A stretch of 64,000 nt of DNA from CADEEN01 sp963816315 (lineage in GTDB: Bacteria; Pseudomonadota; Gammaproteobacteria; Burkholderiales; Burkholderiaceae_C), in contig CAWFJZ010000039.1 of assembly GCA_963816315.1 (NCBI GenBank), positions 124,001-188,000 of the forward strand, given 5' to 3'. Of the stretch, positions 34,486 through 42,843 are shown one piece after another; position 1 is the first letter of the stretch; each line of letters opens with the position of its first letter. The notes beneath the pieces are model-generated. The model did not search any database. It was not told the origin of the DNA and was given only the letters and a program-made list of their open reading frames with translations. Position numbers and translations under genes: made by a program.

Positions 34486-35292
34486 TCAGCGGATGCGCGC
34501 TTCGTTGGGGGTGAAATCGATCGTCACGAACGCGCCGCCCTGGTACTGCTGGGCAATCGGATCGAGCGGGTTCTTCTGCTGCAGGATCGCGGCGGCGTGG
34601 CTCTCGGCGTTCTGCTGGGGCTGGTAGCCGATGCTCTCAGCCGCATTCGGCGTCCAGTAGCTGCGGTCGTTGTCGGACACGCCCCACACGGCGAGGTAGC
34701 CGACCGCCGGGGCCTGGATGCAAGCCATCACCATCCGTACCGTGTCGCCGTGGCCGAACCAGGTGCTGAGATGGCGGAAGTTCGCTGGTTCCTTCTCGCA
34801 GCTACCGATGCGCAGCGCAATGCCCTCGATGCCGTGTTTGTCCCAGTACATGCGCGCCATCAATTCGCCCCAGGCTTTGGATAGGCCGTAGAAGCCGTCG
34901 GGACGGAACGGTGCATCGAGTTCGAGCTTGGCATCGACCGAGTGCATGCCGAAGGCGTGGTTCGAGCTGGCGAAGACGATGCGCCGCACCTTGTTGCGGC
35001 GCGCGCCTTCATAGACCTGGTGCAGCGCGACGAGGTTGTTCTCGATGATTTCCGGCAAGGGCTTCTCGACGCTCGTGCCGGCCAGGTGGATCAGCACATC
35101 GACGCCCTGCAGCAGACGATCGACCGTGGCCGGATCGCGCAGGTCGCCGTGCATCACGTCTTCGCCCGCGCGCAGCGGTACCAGCGGCGTCCTGCCGCCG
35201 GCGCTGCGAAGATCGACGCCAAGCTTGGGCAGCTCGACGCGCAGCATGCGGCCCATGTTGCCCGAGGCACCCGACAGCGCGACCTTGGTCAT
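34486..35292 (-). CDS. udh: Uronate dehydrogenase (NAD-dependent epimerase-like SDR)
   Basis: A 268-residue extended SDR that oxidises D-glucuronate or D-galacturonate to the aldarate lactone. The NAD motif is ALSGASGNMGRML, and DVLIHLAGTSVEKPLPEIIENN, RIVFASSNHAFG and the catalytic YGLSKAWGE closely resemble characterised Udh proteins, as does the C-terminal QQYQGGAFV. The ATG at 35292 has AAGG nine bases upstream. ATG codons at 35298 and 35301 overlap the lactonase stop and are possible alternatives. Confidence 0.87.
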   Translation of the reverse strand: MTKVALSGASGNMGRMLRVELPKLGVDLRSAGGRTPLVPLRAGEDVMHGDLRDPATVDRLLQGVDVLIHLAGTSVEKPLPEIIENNLVALHQVYEGARRNKVRRIVFASSNHAFGMHSVDAKLELDAPFRPDGFYGLSKAWGELMARMYWDKHGIEGIALRIGSCEKEPANFRHLSTWFGHGDTVRMVMACIQAPAVGYLAVWGVSDNDRSYWTPNAAESIGYQPQQNAESHAAAILQQKNPLDPIAQQYQGGAFVTIDFTPNEARIR

Positions 35293-35297
35293 GGGCA

Positions 35298-36188
35298 TCA
35301 TCCTTGGTAGTAAGCGGCCGGGGCGCCGGCGACGCCGGGTTCGAGCATGAAGACGCCGCCGGCCTGCGGCGTGCGGGCCAGGTCTTCGGCCGAATAGTTC
35401 TCGCAGTGCGAGGTCACGTACATCGTGCGGCCGTCGGGCCCGCCGAAGCAAGGCATCGTCGGATGCTGGATCGGCATGTCAACGAAGCCGATCAGTTTGC
35501 CGCCGACGCTGAAGCGGTTGATCCGCCCTGCCCCGACGCCGCAGCTCCAATAGCAGCCCTCTTCGTCCGTCGCCCCGCCATCCGGGCGTCCCCACTCGGG
35601 CTGCATGCGCACGAAGACTTCACGCTCGCCGATGGCGCCTGTCTCGGCGTCGTATGTGTGACGAAAGATCGCCCCGCCACGCGAATCCGAGTGGTACATC
35701 GTGTCGCCGTCAGGGCTCCACGCCAGACCGTTGGAGACCTTGACCTCGCCCGACATGCGCGTGCAGCGGTGGTCGGCGTCGAGCCGGTACAGGCTGCCGA
35801 TCGGCTGCTTGTCGGCGCGCTCGTCCATCGTGCCGGCCCAGAAACGCCCTTCCGGCGAAACCTTGCCGTCGTTGAGACGGTTGGTCTGCAAATCGGGTTC
35901 GGGGTGGCTCACAAAGGTCAGCGCTTCGGTCTGCAAATCGAAGAGATGGAAGCCAGTGCGCAACGCGACGACGAGCCCGCCGCTCTCGCGCAAGCCGATG
36001 CTGCCGACGGCCGCCGGCAAGGTCCACTGGCGGCGCGTTCCGGTCTCTGGCTGCCAGCAATGAACCACACCGTGCGGGATATCGACCCAGTACAGGGCCG
36101 CTTCGCGCGCCGACCACAGCGGCGATTCGCCGGTGGTGTTGCGTGCGTCGATGGCGCAATGCACGGCAATGGGCAGGCGTCGGCTCAT
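35298..36188 (-). CDS. SMP-30/gluconolactonase-family aldarolactonase
   Basis: A 296-residue six-bladed propeller lactonase. Metal-site residues are in ESPLW (Glu), TNRLNDGKVSPEGRFWAG (Asn/Asp), VSNGLAWSPDGDTMYHSDS (Asn, Asp) and the C-terminal blade GPDGRTMYVTSHCENYS. It would hydrolyse the galactaro- or glucarolactone made by uronate dehydrogenase. It is followed directly by udh (5 bp to the chosen udh start; an alternative udh start overlaps its stop). The start at 36188 was chosen; an ATG at 36209 would overlap the aldolase gene. Confidence 0.85.
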   Translation of the reverse strand: MSRRLPIAVHCAIDARNTTGESPLWSAREAALYWVDIPHGVVHCWQPETGTRRQWTLPAAVGSIGLRESGGLVVALRTGFHLFDLQTEALTFVSHPEPDLQTNRLNDGKVSPEGRFWAGTMDERADKQPIGSLYRLDADHRCTRMSGEVKVSNGLAWSPDGDTMYHSDSRGGAIFRHTYDAETGAIGEREVFVRMQPEWGRPDGGATDEEGCYWSCGVGAGRINRFSVGGKLIGFVDMPIQHPTMPCFGGPDGRTMYVTSHCENYSAEDLARTPQAGGVFMLEPGVAGAPAAYYQG

Positions 36189-36205
36189 CTCGTCACCACG
36201 ACGCT

Positions 36206-37013
36206 TCAATACTGCGCGGCGATCGCCGCCGCACCCGGGCTGCGATATTTGTCGGCGAGCGCCTGCGTGCCCATGCGCAGTACACCCAGGTCGCTGCCGA
36301 CGGCCACGCAGCTCGCACCCATTTCAAGATATCGCCTGGCGTCGGCCTCGACCGGCGAGAGGATGCCCACCGGCTTGCCGACTGGCCTTGGCCGCAGCGA
36401 ACACCGCCGCCATCGCGGCCTGCACTTCGGGGTGGGTGGGGTTGCCGAGGTGGCCATACCCGGCCGCCAGATCCGACGGGCCGATGAACAGGCCATCGAC
36501 ACCATCGACCGCCGCGATTTCAGCGGCAGCGGCCACACCCGCGCGGCTCTCGATCTGCAGCATCACCGCGATGTTGTCGTTGACGATCTTGAAGTAGTCA
36601 GTGACGCTGCCATAGCGGTTGCTGCGCTGGGAGACCGAGACGCCGCGCACGCCCGCTGGCGGGTAGCGCGTCGCGGCCACCGCGCGCCGGGCCTCGTCGG
36701 CGCTCTCGAGGTAGGGAATCAGGAAGTTGTGGAAGCCCGCATCGAGCAGGCGCTTGATCTCGACGACGTCGTTCGACGATGGCCGCACGACCGGCGCGCT
36801 GGCGCTGTCCTTCAAGGCCATCAGTTGCGGAATCAGGCTGAGCACGTCGTTGGGCGCGTGTTCGGCGTCGAGCAGGATCCAGTCGAAGCCGGCCACGCCG
36901 AGCACTTCGGTGGTGATCGGGCTGCCCAGCGAGCACCAGCAGCCGATCAGTCGCTGGCCGGCGCGCAGGTTCTGGCGAAAGCTGTTCGGAAACGCGGTGT
37001 AGGGCGTGGTCAT
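36206..37013 (-). CDS. garL: HpcH/HpaI-type 2-dehydro-3-deoxyglucarate aldolase (frameshift)
   Basis: A class-II aldolase of about 268 residues that splits 5-keto-4-deoxy-D-glucarate into pyruvate and tartronate semialdehyde. It shows GCWCSLGSPITTEVLGVAGFDWILLDAEHAPND (metal/base residues), VRPSSND, QIESRAGVAAAAEIAAVDGVDGLFIGPSDLAAG and SPVEADARRYLEMGASCVAVGSD. The frame shifts near 36380 (AAVFAAAKAS resumes GKPVGILSPV); the span is a multiple of three plus one, consistent with one inserted base. It lies between gudD (48 bp) and the lactonase gene. Confidence 0.87.
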
Positions 37014-37061
37014 GGTTTGAATCCGATCAACGTGAAAGTCAGCGCACCAGGCAAGGCCGCT

Positions 37062-38387
37062 TCATCGGACAAGCGCGGGGCGCTTGGGATCGAACTTCCA
37101 GTTCGGGATCAGGTGCTGCATCGCCATCGCATCGTCGCGCGCACCCAGGCCGTGTTGCTTGTAGAGCTGATGCGCCTTCTCGACTTCGATCATGTCGAGC
37201 TCGATGCCCAGGCCCGGCTTCTTCGGCACCGAGACGAAGCCGCCCTTGATCTGCAAGGGCTCTTTCGTCAGGCGCTGCCCGTCCTGCCAGATCCAGTGCG
37301 TGTCGATCGCCGTCACCTTGCCCGGCGCCGCAGCGCCGACATGGGTGAACATCGCCAGCGAGACGTCGAAGTGGTTGTTCGAATGCGAGCCCCAGGTCAG
37401 GCCCCAGTCGCGGCAGGTCTGGGCCACCCGCACCGAGCCGGCCATGGTCCAGAAATGCGGGTCGGCGAGCGGAATGTCCACCGACTGCAGCGACAAGGCA
37501 TGGCTCAACTGGCGCCAGTCGGTCGCGATCATGTTGGTGGCTGTCGGCAGCCCGGTGGCGCGGCGGAATTCGGCCATCACTTCGCGGCCCGAGAAACCGT
37601 CTTCGGCGCCACAAGGGTCTTCGGCGTAGGCCACCACGTCGCGGGCATCGCGCATCAGGCGGATGGCGTCCGTCAACAGCCAGCCGCCGTTCGGGTCGAG
37701 CGTGACGCGGGCCTGCGGAAAGCGTTCGTGCAGCGCGGTGACGGCAGCCACTTCGTCCTCGCCGCGCAGCACGCCGCCCTTCAACTTGAAATCGTTGAAG
37801 CCGTAGCGCTCGTAGGCGGCTTCGGCCAGCCGCACCACGGACTGCGGCGTCATTGCGACTTCGTGACGCACGCGCGACCAGGCATCCTTGGCGCCGGGGT
37901 CGGTGACGTAGGGCAGATCGGTCTTGGTGCGGTCGCCGATGAAAAACAGGTAGCCGAGCATCTCGACCTTGCTGCGTTGCTGGCCTTCGCCGAGCAATGC
38001 AGCGACCGGCACCTCGAGATGCTGACCGAGCAGGTCGAGCAACGCCGACTCGAGCGCAGTGACCGCATGGATCGCAATGCGCAGGTCGAAGGTCTGCAGC
38101 CCGCGCCCACCGGCATCGCGATCGGCGAACTTGGCCGTCGCCTGCTGCAGGATGCGCAGGTGGTCGCCGACCGCTCGGCCGACCAGCAACTCGCGTGCAT
38201 CTTCGAGGGTCTGGCGGATCTTCTCGCCGCCCGGCACTTCGCCGACACCGGTGCGACCCGCGTTGTCGGTCAGGATCACGATGTTGCGCGTGAAGAACGG
38301 CCCATGGGCGCCGCTGAGGTTGAGCAGCATGCTGTCGCGCCCAGCGACGGGGATGACTTGAAGGCCGGTGATCAGCGGGGTGGGCAT
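37062..38387 (-). CDS. gudD: Glucarate dehydratase
   Basis: A 441-residue enolase-superfamily enzyme that dehydrates D-glucarate to 5-keto-4-deoxyglucarate. It shows the catalytic Lys pair in FNDFKLKGGVL, the metal ligands in VTLDPNGGW, YAEDPCG and TNMIATDW, and the His general base in TWGSHSNNHFDVSLAMFTHVGAA. The start MPTPLITGLQVIPVAGRDSMLLNLSGAH is normal for GudD. It is the first metabolic gene of the operon, after two small LuxR-type regulators. Confidence 0.94.
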   Translation of the reverse strand: MPTPLITGLQVIPVAGRDSMLLNLSGAHGPFFTRNIVILTDNAGRTGVGEVPGGEKIRQTLEDARELLVGRAVGDHLRILQQATAKFADRDAGGRGLQTFDLRIAIHAVTALESALLDLLGQHLEVPVAALLGEGQQRSKVEMLGYLFFIGDRTKTDLPYVTDPGAKDAWSRVRHEVAMTPQSVVRLAEAAYERYGFNDFKLKGGVLRGEDEVAAVTALHERFPQARVTLDPNGGWLLTDAIRLMRDARDVVAYAEDPCGAEDGFSGREVMAEFRRATGLPTATNMIATDWRQLSHALSLQSVDIPLADPHFWTMAGSVRVAQTCRDWGLTWGSHSNNHFDVSLAMFTHVGAAAPGKVTAIDTHWIWQDGQRLTKEPLQIKGGFVSVPKKPGLGIELDMIEVEKAHQLYKQHGLGARDDAMAMQHLIPNWKFDPKRPALVR

Positions 38388-38426
38388 GAGGTGCTCCGGA
38401 CGTTCAGTGTTGGGGGTCGTTTCTCA

Positions 38427-38642
38427 TCACTTCAGCAGCCCCATTTGCCGCGCCTTGGCAACCGCGCCGGTGCGGTTGCGCACGTTCAACTTGCGATAGA
38501 CGTGAACCAGGTGACCCTTGACCGTGCCCTCGGTGACTGCGAGCTGGTCGCCGATCTCCTTGTTGCTCAACCCGCGGCTGCAGCGCCCAAGCACTTCAAC
38601 TTCGCGTGCGCTGAGAACGGTCTGGTTGTTTGCAGATGGCAT
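38427..38642 (-). CDS. Solo LuxR-type HTH protein, 71 residues
   Basis: Consists of little more than a GerE/LuxR HTH domain: LSAREVEVLGRCSRGLSNKEIGDQLAVTEGTVKGHLVHVYRKLNVRNRTGAVAKARQMGLL. There is no receiver or autoinducer domain. It lies 39 bp upstream of gudD, and 65 bp after a second protein of the same type. The pair may arise from duplication (both end in ...RNR..AVAKAR...). Possibly a local activator of the aldarate operon or a partner of another regulator. Confidence 0.83.
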   Translation of the reverse strand: MPSANNQTVLSAREVEVLGRCSRGLSNKEIGDQLAVTEGTVKGHLVHVYRKLNVRNRTGAVAKARQMGLLK

Positions 38643-38707
38643 GCTTGCTTCGATCTATCGCGTCGGCAATGGTGGTTTGCGGCGCAGGCGGCGGCATCTA
38701 TCGAAAG

Positions 38708-38950
38708 TTATGTTTTCTGCGCCGCTAGGGAATCCACCGGGGCCATGAGATGGCCGCGAGCGCGCGCCTTGGCAACAGCGTCGAGCCGATTTCGCGCGTC
38801 CAGCTTTTCGTAGGTTCGATGCAGGTGCGACTTGATCGTGCCGACCGTGATCGACATCGACTGCGCGATCTGCTGATTCGAAAGCCCCGACGCGACCAAC
38901 GTGAGGACATTGGATTCGGCATGGGTCAAGCGGTCGGGGAAGTCAGTCAT
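38708..38950 (-). CDS. Solo LuxR-type HTH protein, 80 residues
   Basis: An 80-residue protein almost filled by one LuxR HTH (LTHAESNVLTLVASGLSNQQIAQSMSITVGTIKSHLHRTYEKLDARNRLDAVAKARARGHLM). No sensory domain. It starts 16 bp downstream of a 34-bp inverted repeat that matches the site ahead of the LacI-type gene, so its transcription, and probably that of the whole aldarate operon, begins at this operator. Confidence 0.83.
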   Translation of the reverse strand: MTDFPDRLTHAESNVLTLVASGLSNQQIAQSMSITVGTIKSHLHRTYEKLDARNRLDAVAKARARGHLMAPVDSLAAQKT

Positions 38951-38965
38951 GAGAACGCCTAATTG

Positions 38966-38999
38966 GTATCGTTAACATGAATTATTGTTAACGTTACCA
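38966..38999. promoter_or_regulatory. Double GTTAAC operator ahead of the aldarate operon
   Basis: An inverted repeat: left arm GGTATCGTTAACA, right arm TGTTAACGTTACC (reverse complement GGTAACGTTAACA), with an 8-nt A/T-rich centre. Each arm holds the palindrome GTTAAC. It lies just upstream of the first solo LuxR gene and downstream of the LacI-family gene. A related site lies at 40113-40128. Typical of LacI-family operators. Confidence 0.65.
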
Positions 39000-39057
39000 C
39001 GATGGTCGTCAACACCGCCGACATAAGTACAAACCCTAGACCGTGCGAGCGCTGCCT

Positions 39058-40104
39058 TCAGGCGCTGGCGCGCTCGACGATCGTGAAGCCGATGTCGATC
39101 ACGCGCTCGGGCACGGCACGGCCTTCGACCCGATCGACGATGCAGCGTGCCGCCTCTTGGCCCATGCGGGTGCCGTCGATGCGCACCGTGGTCAGCGCGG
39201 GGTGCAGGTCGCGCGCGAAGTAGATGTCGCCGAAACCAATCACCGCCAGTCGTTCCGGCACCTTGATGCCCAGCACCAACGCCTCGGTCAGCAAACCCAA
39301 GGCCAGCAGGTCGGAGCTGCAGAACACCCCGTCGATGTCCGGCTGCTGCGTCAGTATCGAACGCAGCCCGCCGCGGCCACCGTCCATCATCGCGGGGGCC
39401 GAGACCTGATGCACAGCCGGCTTTGGCAAGTGCAGGCTGCGGGCCGCAGCAAGAAAGGCCGCGGTGCGCCGCCGCGAACGCTCGTCGTCGGCGCCAATCA
39501 CCGCCAAGCGCCGCCGGCCGCCCGAATGGAGACGGCGGCACACAGCCTCGGCGACGGCGGTGTGCGAGAAGCCGACCAGCATGTCGATCGGGGTCGGCGT
39601 CAGGTCCCAGGTTTCGACCACAGGAATGCCGGCCACCATCAGCCTGCGCCGCGCCTCGTCCGAGTGGTTCACACCGGTCAGCACGATGCCGTCGGGACGT
39701 CGCCCGATGATGGCGCGCAGGAGTTCGTCTTCATGCGACTCGGCGTATCCGCTTTGTCCGAGCATCAACTGATAGCCGCGCTCGCCCAGGGCAACGATCA
39801 GTGCCTGGACGGTTTCGTTGAAGACCGGGCCCGTCAGCGTGGGAATCAGTGCGGCCACGAGACGGCTTTTGCTCGAGCGCAAGCCGCCAGCCAGCAGGTT
39901 AGGCACATAGCCGGTCTTGGCAATCGCCGCCTGCACCTTGGCCAAGGTCGCTTCGGGAACGGCCTCAGGTGTGTTGACCGCGCGCGAAACGGTCATCGCA
40001 GAGACGCCCGCAATCAGCGCGACATCGTGCACGGTCACGCTGGTGGAACGACGTTTCGAGCGCAGAGTTGAGCTCGTCGCTGACGCGGACTTTGCGGAAG
40101 GCAT
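39058..40104 (-). CDS. LacI/GntR-family transcriptional repressor
   Basis: A 348-residue LacI-type regulator. The N-terminal HTH is TVHDVALIAGVSAMTVSRAVNTPEAVPEATLAKVQAAIAKTGYVPN (residues ~23-67), followed by the hinge (LLAGGLRSSKS) and a periplasmic-binding-protein-like effector domain (VAALIPTLTGPVFNETVQAL; GVNHSDEARRRLMVAGIPVVETWDL; GVFCSSDLLALG; VIGFGDIYFARDLHPALTTVRI). It likely senses an aldarate or uronate intermediate and controls the downstream operon from the GTTAAC sites. Its start is 27 bp after the paaZ stop. Confidence 0.9.
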   Translation of the reverse strand: MPSAKSASATSSTLRSKRRSTSVTVHDVALIAGVSAMTVSRAVNTPEAVPEATLAKVQAAIAKTGYVPNLLAGGLRSSKSRLVAALIPTLTGPVFNETVQALIVALGERGYQLMLGQSGYAESHEDELLRAIIGRRPDGIVLTGVNHSDEARRRLMVAGIPVVETWDLTPTPIDMLVGFSHTAVAEAVCRRLHSGGRRRLAVIGADDERSRRRTAAFLAAARSLHLPKPAVHQVSAPAMMDGGRGGLRSILTQQPDIDGVFCSSDLLALGLLTEALVLGIKVPERLAVIGFGDIYFARDLHPALTTVRIDGTRMGQEAARCIVDRVEGRAVPERVIDIGFTIVERASA

Positions 40105-40112
40105 GCGCTCGA

Positions 40113-40128
40113 TGTTACCGTTAACGCC
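40113..40128. promoter_or_regulatory. GTTAAC operator ahead of the LacI-family gene
   Basis: TGTTACCGTTAACGCC, 9 bp upstream of the repressor start codon, resembles the arms of the operator at 38966-38999 (TGTTAACGTTACC). This suggests negative autoregulation. Confidence 0.5.
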
Positions 40129-40131
40129 GAG

Positions 40132-42189
40132 TCATGATGTGGTGGGGCGCTTCAGCACCAGGGTCAAGATGTCGTAGCTGGCGACCAGTTCGCCATCCTG
40201 GTTGGTGACTTGCACGTCCCACGCCACCACGCCTTGCGCGGGCTGGTCCTTCCTCGCGGGCCGGTCGATCTTGCGCTTGCAGGTCAGGCGCGCCTGGATC
40301 GTGTCGCCGATACCCACCGGCTTGATGAAACGCAGCGTGTCCAGCCCGTAGTTGGCGAGCACCGGCCCTTTCGCCGGCGACACGAACAGGCCCGCCGCTG
40401 CCGAGAGCACAAAGTAGCCATGCGCGATGCGCTTACCGAACGGCGTTTCCTTCGCGGCGATGTCGTCGAAGTGCATGTAGAAGAAGTCGCCCGAGATGCC
40501 GCCGAAGGCCACGATGTCGGCGTCGGTGACGGTGCGCCGATGCGTCAGCAGCGAGTCGCCGATGTTCAGCTCGTCGAACCACTTGCGGAATGGATGCAGG
40601 GCCTCTTCCTGGACCTTCGCGCCGCGCACGTACTCGCCCGTCACCGCCGCCAGCATCGTCGGCGAGCCCTGCACCGCGGTGCGCTGCAGGTAGTGCTTGA
40701 CGGCGCGCAGGCCGCCGAGCTCCTCGCCGCCGCCGGCGCGCCCGGGGCCACCGTGCTTGAGCTGCGGCAGCGGTGAGCCGTGGCCGGTCGATTCGACCGC
40801 GGCCTCGCGGTCGAGGATGTGGATGCGGCCATGCCACGCCGCCGCGGCCGGCACCACGCGCGCGGCGATGCGCGGATCGCGCGTCACCAAGGTGCTGACC
40901 AGGCTGCCCTTGCCGCGCGCGGCCAGCGCGATCGCCTCGTCGATGTCGCCGTAGGGCATCAGCGTGCTGACCGGCCCGAAGGCTTCGATGTCGTGCACCG
41001 CGTCGGCGCGCGATGCGTCGCGGGCCAGCAGCAGAGTCGGTGAGAAGAACGCGCCTTCCGCTGTGCCGTCCCCTATGGGCGCGAACGACTTCTCCGCGCC
41101 GAACACCACCTCGCCGGCCTTGGCGAGCAGAGCGACGCGCTCGGCCACGTCGGCTTGCTGGGCGCGACTGGCCAGCGGTCCCATCTTCACGCCCTCGACC
41201 GACGGGTCTCCGACGACGACTTTCGCCAGCCTCGCCTTCAGCCGCTCTGCCACCGCCTCGAGATGCTGCCGCGGCACGATCGCGCGCCGGATCGCGGTGC
41301 ACTTCTGCCCGGCCTTGCCCGTCATCTCGCGCGCCACCTCCTTGACGAAGAGATCGAACTCCTCGTCGTCGGGCGTCACGTCGGGCGCGAGGATGGCGCA
41401 GTTCAGCGAGTCGGCCTCGGCGTTGAACGGCACCGAGCGCGCAATCAGGTTGGCGTTGCCGCGCAGCTTGGCGGCGGTGTCGGCCGAGCCGGTGAAGGTG
41501 ACGATGTCCTGCCCGCCCAAGCGGTCGAGCAGATCGCCGGTGCCGCCGATGACCAGTTGCAAGCTGCCCGGCGGCAGAAGTCCCGACTCGTGCATCAAAC
41601 GCACCGCAGCTTCGGTCAGGTAGCTCGTTGCGGTGGCGGGTTTGGCGATGCACGGCATGCCGGCCAGGAAGGTCGGAGCGAACTTCTCCAACAGCCCCCA
41701 AATCGGGAAGTTGAAGGCATTGATGTGCACCGCGACGCCACCGCGCGGCACCAGGATGTGCGTGCCGGCGAAGCCGCCCTTCTTGCCCAGAGGCATGGCC
41801 GGACCTTCGTGCACGACGTTGCCCGAAGGCAATTCGCCGGCGCCGACTGAAGCGTATGCGAACAGCGTGCCCGCGCCGCCCTCGATGTCGACCCAGCCGT
41901 CGGCCCGGGTGGCACCGGTGTGCGCCGAAATCGGATAGAGCTTCTCTTTGTGTTCGATCAGGTACGACGCCAGTGCCTTCAGGCGTGCTGCACGTTGCTG
42001 GAAGTCGAGCGCCAGCAGCGCGGGGCCACCGGTGGTGCGTGCGTGGTGCAGGGCCTCGGCAAAGTCGATGCCTTCCGAATGCGTGTGATAAACGGTCTTG
42101 CCGTTGACCGCACTTTTGAGCGCAGCGGCGGCCGAGCGGCCGATCCAGCGGTCGGCGATCAGGCTCTGCAGGGTGGGGGCAGTGGTCAT
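40132..42189 (-). CDS. paaZ: Bifunctional oxepin-CoA hydrolase / semialdehyde dehydrogenase PaaZ
   Basis: A 685-residue two-domain enzyme of phenylacetyl-CoA degradation. The N-terminal aldehyde dehydrogenase domain (~1-520) has TGATRADGWVDIEGG, VTFTGSADTAAKLRG and the catalytic Cys in GKAGQKCTAIRRAIVP. The C-terminal MaoC-like hydratase domain (~540-680) has FFYMHFDDIAAKETPFGKRIAHGYFVLSAAAGL (hot-dog hydratase motif). The ATG at 42189 gives the normal N-terminus. No other paa gene is seen here, so it acts with genes outside the window. Confidence 0.93.
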   Translation of the reverse strand: MTTAPTLQSLIADRWIGRSAAAALKSAVNGKTVYHTHSEGIDFAEALHHARTTGGPALLALDFQQRAARLKALASYLIEHKEKLYPISAHTGATRADGWVDIEGGAGTLFAYASVGAGELPSGNVVHEGPAMPLGKKGGFAGTHILVPRGGVAVHINAFNFPIWGLLEKFAPTFLAGMPCIAKPATATSYLTEAAVRLMHESGLLPPGSLQLVIGGTGDLLDRLGGQDIVTFTGSADTAAKLRGNANLIARSVPFNAEADSLNCAILAPDVTPDDEEFDLFVKEVAREMTGKAGQKCTAIRRAIVPRQHLEAVAERLKARLAKVVVGDPSVEGVKMGPLASRAQQADVAERVALLAKAGEVVFGAEKSFAPIGDGTAEGAFFSPTLLLARDASRADAVHDIEAFGPVSTLMPYGDIDEAIALAARGKGSLVSTLVTRDPRIAARVVPAAAAWHGRIHILDREAAVESTGHGSPLPQLKHGGPGRAGGGEELGGLRAVKHYLQRTAVQGSPTMLAAVTGEYVRGAKVQEEALHPFRKWFDELNIGDSLLTHRRTVTDADIVAFGGISGDFFYMHFDDIAAKETPFGKRIAHGYFVLSAAAGLFVSPAKGPVLANYGLDTLRFIKPVGIGDTIQARLTCKRKIDRPARKDQPAQGVVAWDVQVTNQDGELVASYDILTLVLKRPTTS

Positions 42190-42358
42190 CAAAAAGCTCC
42201 TTGGTGGTCGAGGTCCTGACGTGGCACCGGTCAACCCCGTGCTGACCGCTTCGGCGTGGGCTGCGCCGACTGGCCCGTGATTGCATGTGCTGGCCGCAGT
42301 TGATCGTTTGAGGTAAGGCGACACCAACAGCCGGCGCGCCACGCTGTTGGTGGTCGCT

Positions 42359-42376
42359 CTTAACCAAAGGGTTAAG
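42359..42376. repeat. Perfect inverted repeat between the GNAT gene and paaZ
   Basis: Arms CTTAACC and GGTTAAG (7 bp, perfect) around AAAG, just after the restored GNAT stop and 170 bp ahead of paaZ. A/T-rich stem, no U-run. Could be an operator for paaZ or a weak terminator; the rest of 42190-42358 shows nothing recognisable. Confidence 0.4.
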
Positions 42377-42379
42377 GCC

Positions 42380-42786
42380 TCACTGCTTGCGCCGGATGAC
42401 AAACGCGTTTTCAGCTTGCTGGAAGCCGAGAGTAGGGTCGTAAGACATAGCGCCTGGAGCAGACAGCAGATGAGCGTCACTTCATCGCCAACGATCGCCT
42501 GTGTGCGTTGAATCAATTCTCGTCCGATTCGCAAGCCTTGGTAGTCCTTGTCGACCGCAAGATCGGATAGGTAGCAGCAATACGCATAGTCGGTAAGTGA
42601 CCGGCTGAGTCCTACCAGTCCTCCTGATACCCATGCGGACAACGTCAAGCTCGGTGCGGCGAACATGCGGGCGATTCTGGGGAGATCGCTTGTCGGGCGC
42701 TTGATACCGGAGAGATCAAATACGCGAACCACGTCGATCGGGTCGAGTGGAAAGTTGTGACGGTATTCGACTGCTGGAGCTTCCAT
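42380..42786 (-). CDS. GNAT-family N-acetyltransferase (frameshift)
   Basis: About 135 residues. The GNAT core is visible: GLSRSLTDYAYCCYLSDLAVDKDYQGLRIGRELIQRTQAIVGDEVTLI (acetyl-CoA loop QGLRIG). The frame breaks near 42468. After one missing base it continues LLSAPGAMSYDPTLGFQQAENAFVIRRKQ and stops, the normal end of this GNAT group. Without the correction it would run on into paaZ. This is the only clear one-base deletion among the frameshifts. The acceptor is unknown. ATG at 42786 chosen; 42804 is possible. Confidence 0.7.
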
Positions 42787-42843
42787 GTCGTATCGGTGTT
42801 GCATTGAAGCCAACGATCTCGTGCAACCGCACCTCGCCCGCGA

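Noticed and set aside
40132..42813. 893-residue acetyltransferase-PaaZ fusion
   Set aside because: The joining segment is frameshifted GNAT sequence plus non-coding DNA. PaaZ has its normal start at 42189 and the GNAT gene its own stop after correction.
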